This document shows positions 1 through 6,594 of a DNA stretch of 19,363 bases, in pieces. Each line of letters begins with the position of its first letter. Position 1 is the first letter of the stretch. This DNA is from Candidatus Saccharimonadota bacterium (GTDB lineage Bacteria > Patescibacteriota > Saccharimonadia > Saccharimonadales > JACDFO01), in contig JACDFO010000015.1 in the NCBI GenBank assembly GCA_013815785.1, positions 1 to 19,363 of the forward strand, in the 5' to 3' direction. Both the position numbers and the translations under genes were made by a program. The notes beneath the pieces are model-generated. The model was given only the letters and a program-made list of their open reading frames with translations. It ran no database searches and was not told the DNA's origin.

Positions 1-1
1 G

Positions 2-202
2 AAAACTCTTGAACAGATTGGAGTGCAGCGTATCAAGACGGTTGGGGAAGTATTCGACCCGGTTTTGCATGAAGCGGTGGCAATGGAAGAAAGTGATGGT
101 GTTATCGAAGTTGTAAGCGAAGAATTACAAGCTGGCTATCGGCTTGGTGAGGATATTATCCGTCACGCTATGGTAAGAGTAAGGATGGAGGCAGATAAAT
201 GA
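2..202 (+). CDS. grpE: GrpE nucleotide exchange factor, 3' end only
   Basis: The window opens inside this gene; 66 codons and a TGA stop remain. The visible residues include FDPVLHEAVA near residue 17 and a closing stretch YRLGEDIIRHAMVRV. These match the C-terminal beta domain of GrpE, whose family signature contains FDP-x-x-H-E-A and G-Y-x-x-x-x-R-x-I-R-x-A-x-V-x-V. GrpE drives ADP release from DnaK, and dnaK follows 230 bases downstream, which supports the call. The stop overlaps the start of the next ORF as ATGA, suggesting translational coupling. The N-terminal coiled coil and the operon promoter lie outside the window, so a CIRCE or other heat-shock operator cannot be assessed. Confidence 0.93.
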   Translation, partial: KTLEQIGVQRIKTVGEVFDPVLHEAVAMEESDGVIEVVSEELQAGYRLGEDIIRHAMVRVRMEADK

Positions 203-420
203 CCGAATTTGAAAAACCATTTGATTTGACAAGCGAATGGGTAGCAGCCGAGCTCGCCCAACTTGAGGAAATTGAACATAGGTTACCAGGTACGTCCGCT
301 GCGTTAAACCGCCGAAGAGAAGAACTTAGGCAAGACCCTATCGGATATTTTGACAGGGAAGCGGTCAACAATGTGGTGGATGATCCAAGAAGTATGTTAA
401 ATAAACCAACGCAGAATTAA
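199..420 (+). CDS. Small hypothetical protein between grpE and dnaK (73 aa)
   Basis: I do not recognise this protein. It is a hydrophilic 73-residue ORF with no membrane segment, no cysteines and several charged helical stretches (around residues 12-28 and 38-46). It starts in an ATGA overlap with grpE, and its TAA stop overlaps the dnaK ribosome binding site, so it sits tightly inside the chaperone operon. The start at 199 is supported by the overlap. The tight fit on both sides argues for a translated gene. A link to the Hsp70 cycle is inferred from position only; it could also be a translation-coupling ORF that delivers ribosomes to dnaK. Confidence 0.75.
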   Translation: MTEFEKPFDLTSEWVAAELAQLEEIEHRLPGTSAALNRRREELRQDPIGYFDREAVNNVVDDPRSMLNKPTQN

Positions 421-433
421 GGAGGAAAAAACT

Positions 434-2365
434 ATGGGAAAGATTATAGGAATAGATTTAGGAACAACCAACAGTGCAATGGCTGTTATGCAGGCTGGTA
501 AGGCCGAAATTGTGGCCAACAGCGAAGGCGGCCGCACGACGCCATCCGTCGTTGCCGTTAACAAAAGTGGTGAACGATTGGTTGGTCAGGTTGCTCGCCG
601 GCAGCAAGTGACTAACTCTGCCAATACTATTTATGAAGTTAAGCGGCTTATAGGTCGAAACTTTAACGATAAAGAAGTTCAGCGTGACCTCAAGTTAATG
701 GGTTATGAAATGGTCAAAAGCGGACAGGGCGTGAAAGTTAAAATGGGCGACAAAGAATACAGCCCAGAAGAAATCAGCGCAATGATCTTAGGCAAGTTAA
801 AGGCTGATGCCGAAGCTTTCCTGGGAGAGCCAGTAACTGAAGCGGTCATTACAGTACCGGCTTACTTTGATGATTCACAGCGCCACGCTACTAAAGATGC
901 TGGCAAGATTGCCGGCCTAGAAGTAAAGCGTATTATCAACGAGCCAACCGCAGCTGCGTTAGCATATGGTTTAGATAAGGCTGATAAAAAAGACGAAAAG
1001 ATTGCCGTCTACGACTTAGGTGGTGGTACTTTTGATGTATCTATCCTAGAACTTGGAGACGGTGTGTTTGAAGTTAAGTCTACCAATGGCGACACTCATC
1101 TTGGTGGTGCAGATTTTGACCGCGTACTCGTGAATTACTTTGCAGATGAATTTAAAAAAGAACACGGCGTATCCGTTAATGACGACAAAGCTGCCATGCA
1201 GCGTTTACGCGATGAAGCTGAGAAGGCAAAGATTGAACTATCAACCACCAATGAAATTACGGTGAATCTGCCATTCCTTACGGCTGATGCAGATGGTCCG
1301 AAACACTTCGAAACCAAACTAACACGTGCCAAGCTAGAGCAGCTCGTCGGTGAACTAATCGATAAAACAGCGGTCCCATGCGAAAAAGCTCTTAAAGATG
1401 CCGGCTTAAAAGCTACTGATATTGACGCAATCGTATTAGTCGGTGGTATGACCCGCATGCCAGCTGTGCAAGAAAAAGTGAAGAAAATATTTGGCAAAGA
1501 TCCTATGAAGGGAGTGAACCCGGACGAAGTCGTGGCAATTGGTGCAGCAATCCAGGGTGGTGTACTGCAGGGTGATGTAAAAGACGTGCTGCTACTAGAT
1601 GTAACACCATTAAGCCTAGGTATTGAAACTTTGGGTAGTGTTGCTACTAAACTAATAGAGCGCAATACTACTATTCCAACAAGCAAAAGTGAAACGTTTA
1701 GTACTGCCGCTGACAATCAACCACAAGTAGAAATTCATGTGGTGCAGGGTGAGCGCGAAATGGTAGCTGACAACAAATCACTCGGACGTTTTGTGTTGGA
1801 TGGTATTCCACCGGCACCTCGTGGTGTTCCGCAAGTCGAGGTAACGTTTAATATCGATGCCAACGGTATTTTAAATGTGACAGCCAAGGATAAGGGCTCA
1901 GGTAAAGAACAAAGTATTACAATCCAAAATAGTGGTAATCTGGATAAAACCGAAGTGGAAAAGATGGCTAAAGATGCTGAAGCTCATGCAGAAGAAGATA
2001 AGCAAAAGCGTGAAAGTATTGATGCTAGAAACAGCTTAGACAGTACTGTGTACCAAGCTGAGAAAATGAAGTCTGACCATAAGGAAAAATTGAGTGAAGA
2101 CGATGTAAAAACACTGGATGAAGCAATCGAGGTTGCCAAAAAAGTAATCGCTGACGATAAAGCTGAAAAGGAAGCACTTGAAGCCGCGGCCAAAGAACTG
2201 TCAGAAAAAATGATGCCAATTGGTGCCAAAATGTACGAAGAGGCTGCCAAAAGTGACGAAGCAGCCGAGGCTTCTAGCGAAGACGGTGAGCAGCCAAAGA
2301 ACGACAAAGACGAGCCAGTAGAAGGTGAAGTAGTCGACGATAAAAAAGACGACAAGCAGGCGTAA
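434..2365 (+). CDS. dnaK: Molecular chaperone DnaK (Hsp70)
   Basis: ATP-driven cytosolic chaperone that binds exposed hydrophobic peptides. The 643-residue product has normal full length. The nucleotide-binding domain shows phosphate-1 IDLGTTNS at about residues 7-14, phosphate-2 DLGGGTFD at 194-201 and the adenosine motif IVLVGGMTR at 333-341. The interdomain linker DVKDVLLLDVTPLSLG follows at about 381-396, then the beta-sandwich substrate domain, a charged helical lid and a disordered acidic tail rich in D, E and K. The start is set by a near-perfect Shine-Dalgarno AAGGAGG at 419-425, eight bases before the ATG. This is one of the strongest ribosome binding sites in the window and contrasts with the many genes here that lack one. 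It lies between grpE and dnaJ. Confidence 0.99.
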   Translation: MGKIIGIDLGTTNSAMAVMQAGKAEIVANSEGGRTTPSVVAVNKSGERLVGQVARRQQVTNSANTIYEVKRLIGRNFNDKEVQRDLKLMGYEMVKSGQGVKVKMGDKEYSPEEISAMILGKLKADAEAFLGEPVTEAVITVPAYFDDSQRHATKDAGKIAGLEVKRIINEPTAAALAYGLDKADKKDEKIAVYDLGGGTFDVSILELGDGVFEVKSTNGDTHLGGADFDRVLVNYFADEFKKEHGVSVNDDKAAMQRLRDEAEKAKIELSTTNEITVNLPFLTADADGPKHFETKLTRAKLEQLVGELIDKTAVPCEKALKDAGLKATDIDAIVLVGGMTRMPAVQEKVKKIFGKDPMKGVNPDEVVAIGAAIQGGVLQGDVKDVLLLDVTPLSLGIETLGSVATKLIERNTTIPTSKSETFSTAADNQPQVEIHVVQGEREMVADNKSLGRFVLDGIPPAPRGVPQVEVTFNIDANGILNVTAKDKGSGKEQSITIQNSGNLDKTEVEKMAKDAEAHAEEDKQKRESIDARNSLDSTVYQAEKMKSDHKEKLSEDDVKTLDEAIEVAKKVIADDKAEKEALEAAAKELSEKMMPIGAKMYEEAAKSDEAAEASSEDGEQPKNDKDEPVEGEVVDDKKDDKQA

Positions 2366-2370
2366 TCAGT

Positions 2371-2691
2371 ATGGGCTTACAGGAGCATGAAAATGATTTG
2401 TGGAAGGCAGCTGTTTCACAATGTGTAGAGATAGAAGCTGACTATGAGCCAATCATGCTTCAAACCGATGGTTTATTTGAGAATATATCAGACATCATGG
2501 CCGCTATACTAGAAAACGAAAAAAGGCATAATCTTGAGGGTGCCAGGCTGGGGCGGGCTATTAATTTCGTTGATGACTTACTTTCTTTACCTGACGCAAG
2601 AGCGACTATTACAGAACTGCCAATTGTACAAAACGGTTCTGGTTTCATGATTCAGCTATCATTCCCTTCTAGTGGGGAAGTAAATGGCTAA
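2371..2691 (+). CDS. Hypothetical protein between dnaK and dnaJ (106 aa)
   Basis: I do not recognise this protein. It starts five bases after the dnaK stop and its last eight bases overlap the dnaJ start, so it is very likely translated as part of the chaperone operon. It is acidic and soluble, with predicted helices over residues 5-50 and a hydrophobic strand-like end (residues about 85-100, GSGFMIQLSFPS). It has one cysteine and no membrane segment. No J-domain, GrpE or zinc motif is visible. Its position suggests an accessory of the Hsp70 system, but this is inference. No strong Shine-Dalgarno precedes it, consistent with re-initiation after dnaK. Confidence 0.75.
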   Translation: MGLQEHENDLWKAAVSQCVEIEADYEPIMLQTDGLFENISDIMAAILENEKRHNLEGARLGRAINFVDDLLSLPDARATITELPIVQNGSGFMIQLSFPSSGEVNG

Positions 2692-3793
2692 ACGCGATTA
2701 CTACGAAGTTTTAGGGGTTGGCAAGAACGCCAGTGCCGATGAAATCAAAAAAGCTTTTCGACGTGCCGCTGTGCAGCATCACCCCGATAAAGGTGGAGAC
2801 GAAGTTAAATTCAAAGAAATCAATGAAGCCTACGAAGTGCTTAAAGATACGTCAAAGCGTCAACGCTACGACCAGTTCGGACATGCCGGTATGGGTGGCG
2901 GAGCCAGCGGTAATCCTTATGAAGGCTTTGGTGGTTTTGGTGGACAAGGCCAGAACGTCAACTTTGACTTTGGCGATCTAGGACTTGGTGATCTTTTTGG
3001 TAGCTTTTTTGGTGGTGGAAATGACCGCGGTGGACAGCGCCAGACTCGTGGTCGCGATGTAGAAACTGCAGTAGAAATTAGCTTTGACCAAGCCGTTTTT
3101 GGAACAGAAGTCGATTTGAATTTGAGCTTAGACGATGAATGTGAACATTGCAAAGGCAGTACCGTAGAGCCTGGCCATGAGATGAAAACATGTGATGAAT
3201 GCAAAGGCGCAGGCCAAATTACAAAGGTAATGCGCACGGTTTTCGGTAACATCCAGCAAGCGGTCGTTTGCCCAAAATGTGCCGGGCGCGGCAAAATTCC
3301 TGAAAAGATTTGCACGGTCTGTAATGGTAAGGGCACAGCACGTAAAAACCAAGAGGTCGGACTCAAGATTCCTGCCGGTGTAGATGATGGTGCGACTATC
3401 CGTTTGCGTGAACGCGGCGAAGCAGTAGCTAATGGTCCTAAGGGTGATTTGTACGTAAACTTGCGCGTTAAACCTCATAAGAAATTCACCCGCGAAGGTG
3501 ATTTAATTCTCAGCGATGAAAATATAAGTATGGTTGATGCAGCTCTTGGAACAGAAATAGATGTCGATACAGTTGATGGTCCTATCAAAATGAAGGTGCC
3601 AGCCGGCACGCAGAGTGGTACTGACTTTAAACTGAGTAGTCACGGTGTACCGCACCTCAAAAAAGAAACGCGGGGCTCACATATAGTAACCATCAACGTG
3701 GATACCCCAACTAAATTATCGAAACGACAAAAAGAATTATTAGAAGACTTGAGAAAAGAGTCGAGTGGTAAAAAGACTATTTTTGGACATTAA
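2684..3793 (+). CDS. dnaJ: Co-chaperone DnaJ (type I Hsp40)
   Basis: J-domain co-chaperone that delivers clients to DnaK and stimulates its ATPase. The 369-residue product has the J domain at 1-70 with HPD at 33-35, then a Gly/Phe-rich region at about 67-118. The zinc domain carries four Cys pairs: C153/C156, C170/C173, C196/C199 and C210/C213. The C-terminal substrate-binding domains complete a class I DnaJ. The first zinc repeat reads CEHCKGST instead of CxxCxGxG, losing the last glycine; all eight cysteines remain, so zinc binding should hold. GGGGAAG at 2674-2680 serves as ribosome binding site inside the preceding ORF. The start overlaps that ORF by eight bases, and the gene closes the operon. 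Confidence 0.98.
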   Translation: MAKRDYYEVLGVGKNASADEIKKAFRRAAVQHHPDKGGDEVKFKEINEAYEVLKDTSKRQRYDQFGHAGMGGGASGNPYEGFGGFGGQGQNVNFDFGDLGLGDLFGSFFGGGNDRGGQRQTRGRDVETAVEISFDQAVFGTEVDLNLSLDDECEHCKGSTVEPGHEMKTCDECKGAGQITKVMRTVFGNIQQAVVCPKCAGRGKIPEKICTVCNGKGTARKNQEVGLKIPAGVDDGATIRLRERGEAVANGPKGDLYVNLRVKPHKKFTREGDLILSDENISMVDAALGTEIDVDTVDGPIKMKVPAGTQSGTDFKLSSHGVPHLKKETRGSHIVTINVDTPTKLSKRQKELLEDLRKESSGKKTIFGH

Positions 3794-3794
3794 A

Positions 3795-3819
3795 CTTACC
3801 TTTAAGTAGTTAAAGTAAG
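3795..3819 (+). terminator. Hairpin just after dnaJ
   Basis: CTTAC-c-TTTAA and TTAAA-GTAAG form a 10-bp stem with one bulged C and the loop GTAG, starting two bases after the dnaJ stop. No run of T follows, so intrinsic termination is uncertain. It could instead protect the 3' end of the chaperone mRNA. Confidence 0.35.
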
Positions 3820-3844
3820 AATGAAAGATTACAAAACGATAAGG

Positions 3845-3850
3845 TATAAT
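3845..3850 (+). promoter_or_regulatory. -10 box TATAAT before the 35-aa ORF
   Basis: A perfect TATAAT ends ten bases before the ATG at 3861. A transcript starting about seven bases downstream would have a leader of only a few bases. No convincing -35 box is visible. Confidence 0.5.
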
Positions 3851-3860
3851 CGTAGTTAAT

Positions 3861-3968
3861 ATGAAAAAGCTTAAGCAAGACGGCTTTATAACAATGATTG
3901 TTTTATTAGTGTCTGTGTTGGCTGTCGCTGTCGTATTTGTTTTCTTAAGAATACAAAACGCACAGTAA
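3861..3968 (+). CDS. 35-aa single-pass membrane microprotein, prepilin-like N-terminus
   Basis: This short ORF begins with MKKLKQDGFITMIVLL and continues as one hydrophobic helix (about residues 9-29), ending in RIQNAQ. The basic start, a glycine followed by phenylalanine, and a long hydrophobic helix resemble a type IV prepilin N-terminus. The glutamate usual at position +5 after the cleavage glycine is absent (isoleucine instead). It has its own TATAAT and no Shine-Dalgarno, in keeping with leaderless expression. It lies alone between the chaperone operon and the rim-like operon. Either a small membrane protein or a minimal pilin-like peptide is possible. That it is a gene at all is inferred from promoter, start and composition. 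Confidence 0.55.
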   Translation: MKKLKQDGFITMIVLLVSVLAVAVVFVFLRIQNAQ

Positions 3969-3970
3969 TA

Positions 3971-4000
3971 TTGACAAAACATAGTTAACTATGGTATAAT
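3971..4000 (+). promoter_or_regulatory. Consensus sigma-70-type promoter of the protease-rimK-DUF192 operon
   Basis: A perfect -35 TTGACA (3971-3976), an 18-base spacer and a perfect -10 TATAAT (3995-4000) with extended -10 TG at 3992-3993. It is the closest match to consensus in the window and faces the protease gene at 4034. A promoter this strong with a palindrome in its spacer suggests a repressed strong promoter. Confidence 0.88.
3980..3993 (+). promoter_or_regulatory. Perfect 14-bp palindrome in the promoter spacer (candidate operator)
   Basis: CATAGTTAACTATG is its own reverse complement and occupies most of the spacer between the -35 and -10 boxes, where a dimeric repressor would block RNA polymerase. 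No cognate regulator gene is recognisable in the window. Confidence 0.6.
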
Positions 4001-4004
4001 CTAA

Positions 4005-4025
4005 ACAGCTAATAGCCTTAGCTGT
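4005..4025 (+). repeat. 8-bp inverted repeat at the transcription start and leader
   Basis: ACAGCTAA (4005-4012) and TTAGCTGT (4018-4025) are perfect inverted copies separated by TAGCC. The expected start point is near 4007, so this could be a second operator arm or a 5' hairpin in the mRNA. The ATG follows nine bases later with no Shine-Dalgarno between. Confidence 0.5.
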
Positions 4026-4033
4026 GACAAATT

Positions 4034-4447
4034 ATGGACGACACGACAAACATAGTAATCGGCTCCTTTGAACCTGTTTGTTTCCCAGATTTTAACGGGT
4101 ACGAAGTGGTTGCGAAGATTGATACTGGTGCGTATACCGGTGCTTTGCATTGCACCACGATTCAAGAGGAAGAAACGGCCAACGGTCCAGTGTTAAATTT
4201 TTCTCCATTCGATCACCCAGAAGTTAAAGTTTCGCTGACTGAGTTTGCGGTAAATCATGTAAAAAGCAGCAACGGGAAGATAGAAACGCGTTACTTTATT
4301 GATACAAATATTATAGTTGCAGGTTCTAGTTATCCAATCGTACTGAGTTTGGCTGACCGTAGTGAAATGAAGTGGCCAGTATTGATTGGGCGTAAGTTTT
4401 TACGAAAGCATAATTTTTTGGTTGACGTGAATCGGGTCAACAAGTAA
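4034..4447 (+). CDS. RimB-like retropepsin-fold protease (putative ATP-dependent zinc protease family)
   Basis: The 137-residue protein carries AKIDTGAYTGALHC at about residues 27-40. Its DTGA core resembles the aspartic-protease Asp-Thr-Gly signature and is typical of the family annotated as putative ATP-dependent zinc protease (PF05618). Members of that family have a retropepsin-like fold despite the name. They are often encoded next to RimK-type ATP-grasp ligases; in Pseudomonas the related RimB works with RimK. Here rimK follows after ten bases, which supports the call. Further family-like features are FIDTNIIVAGSSYP at about 96-109 and a closing PVLIGRKFL at about 116-124. No signal peptide is seen, so it is probably cytosolic. 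There is no clear Shine-Dalgarno; ATG 4034 fits the domain boundary. Confidence 0.85.
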   Translation: MDDTTNIVIGSFEPVCFPDFNGYEVVAKIDTGAYTGALHCTTIQEEETANGPVLNFSPFDHPEVKVSLTEFAVNHVKSSNGKIETRYFIDTNIIVAGSSYPIVLSLADRSEMKWPVLIGRKFLRKHNFLVDVNRVNK

Positions 4448-4457
4448 GGTTGCAATT

Positions 4458-5372
4458 ATGAAGATAGCTATTTTATCGCGCGGACCTGGAAACTATTCTA
4501 CAAAGCGCCTCAAAGAGGAAGCTTTGGCGCGCGGACATGAAGTTCGGGTTATAGATTATGGTAAGTGCTATGCTGTAATCGAAAAAAGCAATCCGCTGGT
4601 AAGTTACGAAGGCGAACATCTGACAGATTTTGACGTTATTATCCCTCGTATTGCTAGTAGTTACACTCGCCATGGTTCAGCAATTGTGCGTCAGTTCGAA
4701 ATGCGTGGCGTATATACAACTACGAGCTCAATTGCATTGGTTCGTTCACGCGACAAGCTTCGTAGCCTACAACTTTTGGCACGGGCTGGAGTTGGTATTC
4801 CTAAGACAGTGTTTTCTCGTGGCATGACCAGCGATGTCGATGAGCTTATCGAAGATCTTGGCGGTACACCGATTATTATTAAGCTGGCCCGCGGAACTCA
4901 TGGTAACGGCGTGGTACTTGCCGAAACTAAAAAGGCTGCAAAATCCGTATTGCAAGCATTTTACGTTATGGACGAAGACGGGACCAACATTTTATTACAA
5001 GAATTTATTGCCGAATCCGCCGGTACTGATATTCGCGCCCTTATGGTCGGCGGAAAAGTTGTTGCTAGTATGCAACGTCAGAGCTTAGACGACGATTTTC
5101 GTTCTAATTTGCACCAGGGTGGGGAAGGCAAGCCAATTAAGCTGACTGAAGAAGAACGCAAAACTGCTCAGAAAGCTGCTAAGGCAATGGGCTTACCTAT
5201 TTGTGGTGTCGATATGATGCGTTCAAGTGCTGGGCCGTTAGTATTAGAAGTAAATTCAAGTCCGGGTTTTGGTATTGAGAAAGTTACGGGGCGCGATGTA
5301 GCAGGAAAAATTCTTGATTACATAGAACAAAACGCTAAGGGCAAAAGACGTCGTGACCGAGTCGGCGCGTAA
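4458..5372 (+). CDS. rimK: RimK-type ATP-grasp ligase (ribosomal protein S6 / alpha-L-glutamate ligase family)
   Basis: 304 residues, about the size of E. coli RimK (300). The N-terminal preATP-grasp segment MKIAILSRG is followed by FDVIIPRIASSYTRHGSAIVRQFE (about 58-81), characteristic of RimK and LysX. The ATP-grasp core has IIIKLARGTHGNGV near 139-152, LLQEFI near 179-184, TDIRALMVGGKVVASMQRQ near 190-208 and the metal-binding VLEVNSSPGFGIE near 262-274. The enzyme adds glutamate residues to protein C-termini, classically ribosomal protein S6; the real substrate here is not known. It follows the RimB-like protease with a weak AAGG (4446-4449) before its ATG. Its last 20 bases overlap the next gene, so the three genes form one operon. 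Confidence 0.92.
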   Translation: MKIAILSRGPGNYSTKRLKEEALARGHEVRVIDYGKCYAVIEKSNPLVSYEGEHLTDFDVIIPRIASSYTRHGSAIVRQFEMRGVYTTTSSIALVRSRDKLRSLQLLARAGVGIPKTVFSRGMTSDVDELIEDLGGTPIIIKLARGTHGNGVVLAETKKAAKSVLQAFYVMDEDGTNILLQEFIAESAGTDIRALMVGGKVVASMQRQSLDDDFRSNLHQGGEGKPIKLTEEERKTAQKAAKAMGLPICGVDMMRSSAGPLVLEVNSSPGFGIEKVTGRDVAGKILDYIEQNAKGKRRRDRVGA

Positions 5373-5847
5373 AAACCTTCTAGTTGTTTCAATAGTATTA
5401 TTTATTATGGTCGTGGGTATTTATGTTGTTCGTACGGTCAGTGAACGACCGACAATAGAACAACAAGTCGCAACACAGTTGGGTAACGAAAAGATTATCG
5501 GGCGTATCGGTTCTGGTTATTTTAACTTTGAACTAGCAAATAGTCCTACGGAGCGAAACCAAGGCCTGTCTGGTAGACAACCGTTAAAAAGTACAGAGGG
5601 AATGATCTTTGCTTTTGATGAGCCTGGTCAGAGCTGTTTTTGGATGAAAGATATGAAGTTCAATCTGGATATACTCTGGTTTGATGAAAACAAAAAACTA
5701 ATATACGAAAAGCATGATGTTTCACCCGATACGTACCCGGAAAGTTTTTGTTCAGACATTCCTGCAAAATATGTAGTTGAAGTTACTGCCGGCGTAGCAA
5801 CGAAAAACCAGATAAAGCTCGGCGATAAATTAGACATAGAGTTATAA
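5353..5847 (+). CDS. Membrane-anchored DUF192 family protein
   Basis: 164 residues. A single membrane helix (about 8-26) is followed by an external DUF192 (PF02643) domain. Its hallmarks are NSPTERNQGLSGRQPL near 57-72, EGMIF near 76-80, FWMKDMKFNLDILWFD near 90-105 and VVEVTAG near 138-144. The family's biochemical role is not established. The GTG start at 5353 overlaps rimK; the next in-frame ATG (5407) would cut into the membrane helix, so GTG is preferred. Co-transcription with rimK is very likely, but a functional link is inference. Confidence 0.88.
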   Translation: MTESARKNLLVVSIVLFIMVVGIYVVRTVSERPTIEQQVATQLGNEKIIGRIGSGYFNFELANSPTERNQGLSGRQPLKSTEGMIFAFDEPGQSCFWMKDMKFNLDILWFDENKKLIYEKHDVSPDTYPESFCSDIPAKYVVEVTAGVATKNQIKLGDKLDIEL

Positions 5848-5892
5848 AGCTTGCCGTGTAGTAAATTTTTGTAGTAAGCTCAAGCGATTTAC

Positions 5893-5901
5893 TGATATTA
5901 T
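5893..5901 (+). promoter_or_regulatory. Extended -10 promoter, leaderless spacing
   Basis: TGATATTAT has TG at 5893-5894 and TATTAT at 5896-5901. It ends six bases before the ATG at 5908, so transcription should begin at or next to the start codon. No strong -35 box is seen. Confidence 0.5.
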
Positions 5902-5907
5902 GTGCTC

Positions 5908-6396
5908 ATGACTCCGATAATTCTGTTTGCAGTACTAGCAGGTCTGCCCATACTAAATGCGCTATTTATGCGGGTCAGTGCAGTGTTTCTGTTTGCTAGT
6001 ATCGCTATTGGGAACTTCCTGGTCATTTACTTAAGCGATGATGTAACACTTGCACTCAACGCCTTTACTAAAGGGCAGTATGTTCCCATGATCACGCAGC
6101 TTACGCTGTTGTTATCGCCAGTGGTATTGACACTATTCTTCTTGCGCAAGAGCCTGCCAAAGAGCAAAGTTTTTCTGCACATTTTGCCACTGGTCGGATG
6201 CGGTTTGTCGGTTGCAGTACTGGCGTTGCCGTTACTCCCCAGTGCAGTACAAAGTCAAATATTCGGCTTACCATCAGCCGATGTATTCCAAAATTCACAA
6301 GATTTAATAGTCAGCGTAACAGCCATCATGGTATTAGCCTTAATGTGGCAAACTTATCGTCCCGTCGAAGGCAAACACGGCAAGAAGAATCATTAA
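5908..6396 (+). CDS. Multi-pass membrane protein of unknown function (162 aa)
   Basis: I do not recognise a family. About five hydrophobic segments are visible, near residues 3-20, 23-43, 62-80, 88-112 and 128-148. The C-terminus is basic and histidine-rich (GKHGKKNH) and presumably cytosolic. There are no catalytic motifs. ATG 5908 is chosen over the in-frame GTG at 5902 because it lies six bases after a TATTAT box and begins right at the first hydrophobic segment. It has its own promoter and is followed by the hairpin-rich tRNA-Lys region, so it is probably monocistronic. Confidence 0.75.
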   Translation: MTPIILFAVLAGLPILNALFMRVSAVFLFASIAIGNFLVIYLSDDVTLALNAFTKGQYVPMITQLTLLLSPVVLTLFFLRKSLPKSKVFLHILPLVGCGLSVAVLALPLLPSAVQSQIFGLPSADVFQNSQDLIVSVTAIMVLALMWQTYRPVEGKHGKKNH

Positions 6397-6412
6397 GGCT
6401 TCCTACCGGGCA

Positions 6413-6440
6413 TTGACTTATCCCTGTAAATAAGGATAAT
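6413..6440 (+). promoter_or_regulatory. Promoter candidate for the hairpin leader and tRNA-Lys
   Basis: TTGACT (6413-6418), a 16-base spacer and GATAAT (6435-6440) give five of six matches in each box. Transcription would start near 6447, about 160 bases before the tRNA. That is long for a tRNA leader and covers a chain of stable hairpins. A 6-bp inverted repeat TTATCC/GGATAA overlaps the promoter. Confidence 0.5.
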
Positions 6441-6462
6441 GTAAGGAGTTAATTTCCCTTTT

Positions 6463-6594
6463 GCAGCGTAGCTGCGTATATTTCCAAACCAAGGAGCGTT
6501 AGCGAGTGTATGGAAATATGAGAGGAGACGGCTGGCTGGGCTGTCTGCTGTTGCCGAGCAAACTTGTTTTGTCGGCAACTGAGGCAGCCAAGCC
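6463..6594 (+). other. Chain of three hairpins upstream of tRNA-Lys (possible ncRNA or structured leader)
   Basis: Hairpin one: GCAGC-gta-GCTGC at 6463-6475. Hairpin two: ATATTTCCA (6478-6486) pairs perfectly with TGGAAATAT (6511-6519) around a 24-base loop. Hairpin three spans 6534-6594: GGCT/AGCC (4 bp), then GGCTGTCT/AGGCAGCC (8 bp with one G-T pair), then GTTGCCGA/TCGGCAAC (8 bp), closing a 14-base loop, with small internal loops between. No ORF or known ncRNA family is recognised. With the promoter at 6413-6440 this may be a structured RNA or tRNA leader. Confidence 0.45.

Noticed and set aside
1135..1716. 193-aa minus-strand ORF inside dnaK
   Set aside because: It lies wholly opposite conserved dnaK codons, is serine-rich as expected from the antisense of that gene, and has no promoter or homology signal.
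2917..3366. 149-aa minus-strand ORF opposite dnaJ
   Set aside because: A shadow of the Gly/Phe and zinc-finger regions of dnaJ, Pro-rich because of antisense glycine codons.
3740..3982. 80-aa minus-strand ORF opposite the dnaJ end and the 35-aa ORF
   Set aside because: It has no promoter or ribosome binding site and would run through the better supported plus-strand microprotein and promoter.
6461..6501. Short leader peptide starting TTG after AAGGAG (13 codons)
   Set aside because: The distance, the rare start codon and the hairpin-forming sequence make a chance match more likely; there is nothing else to support translation.
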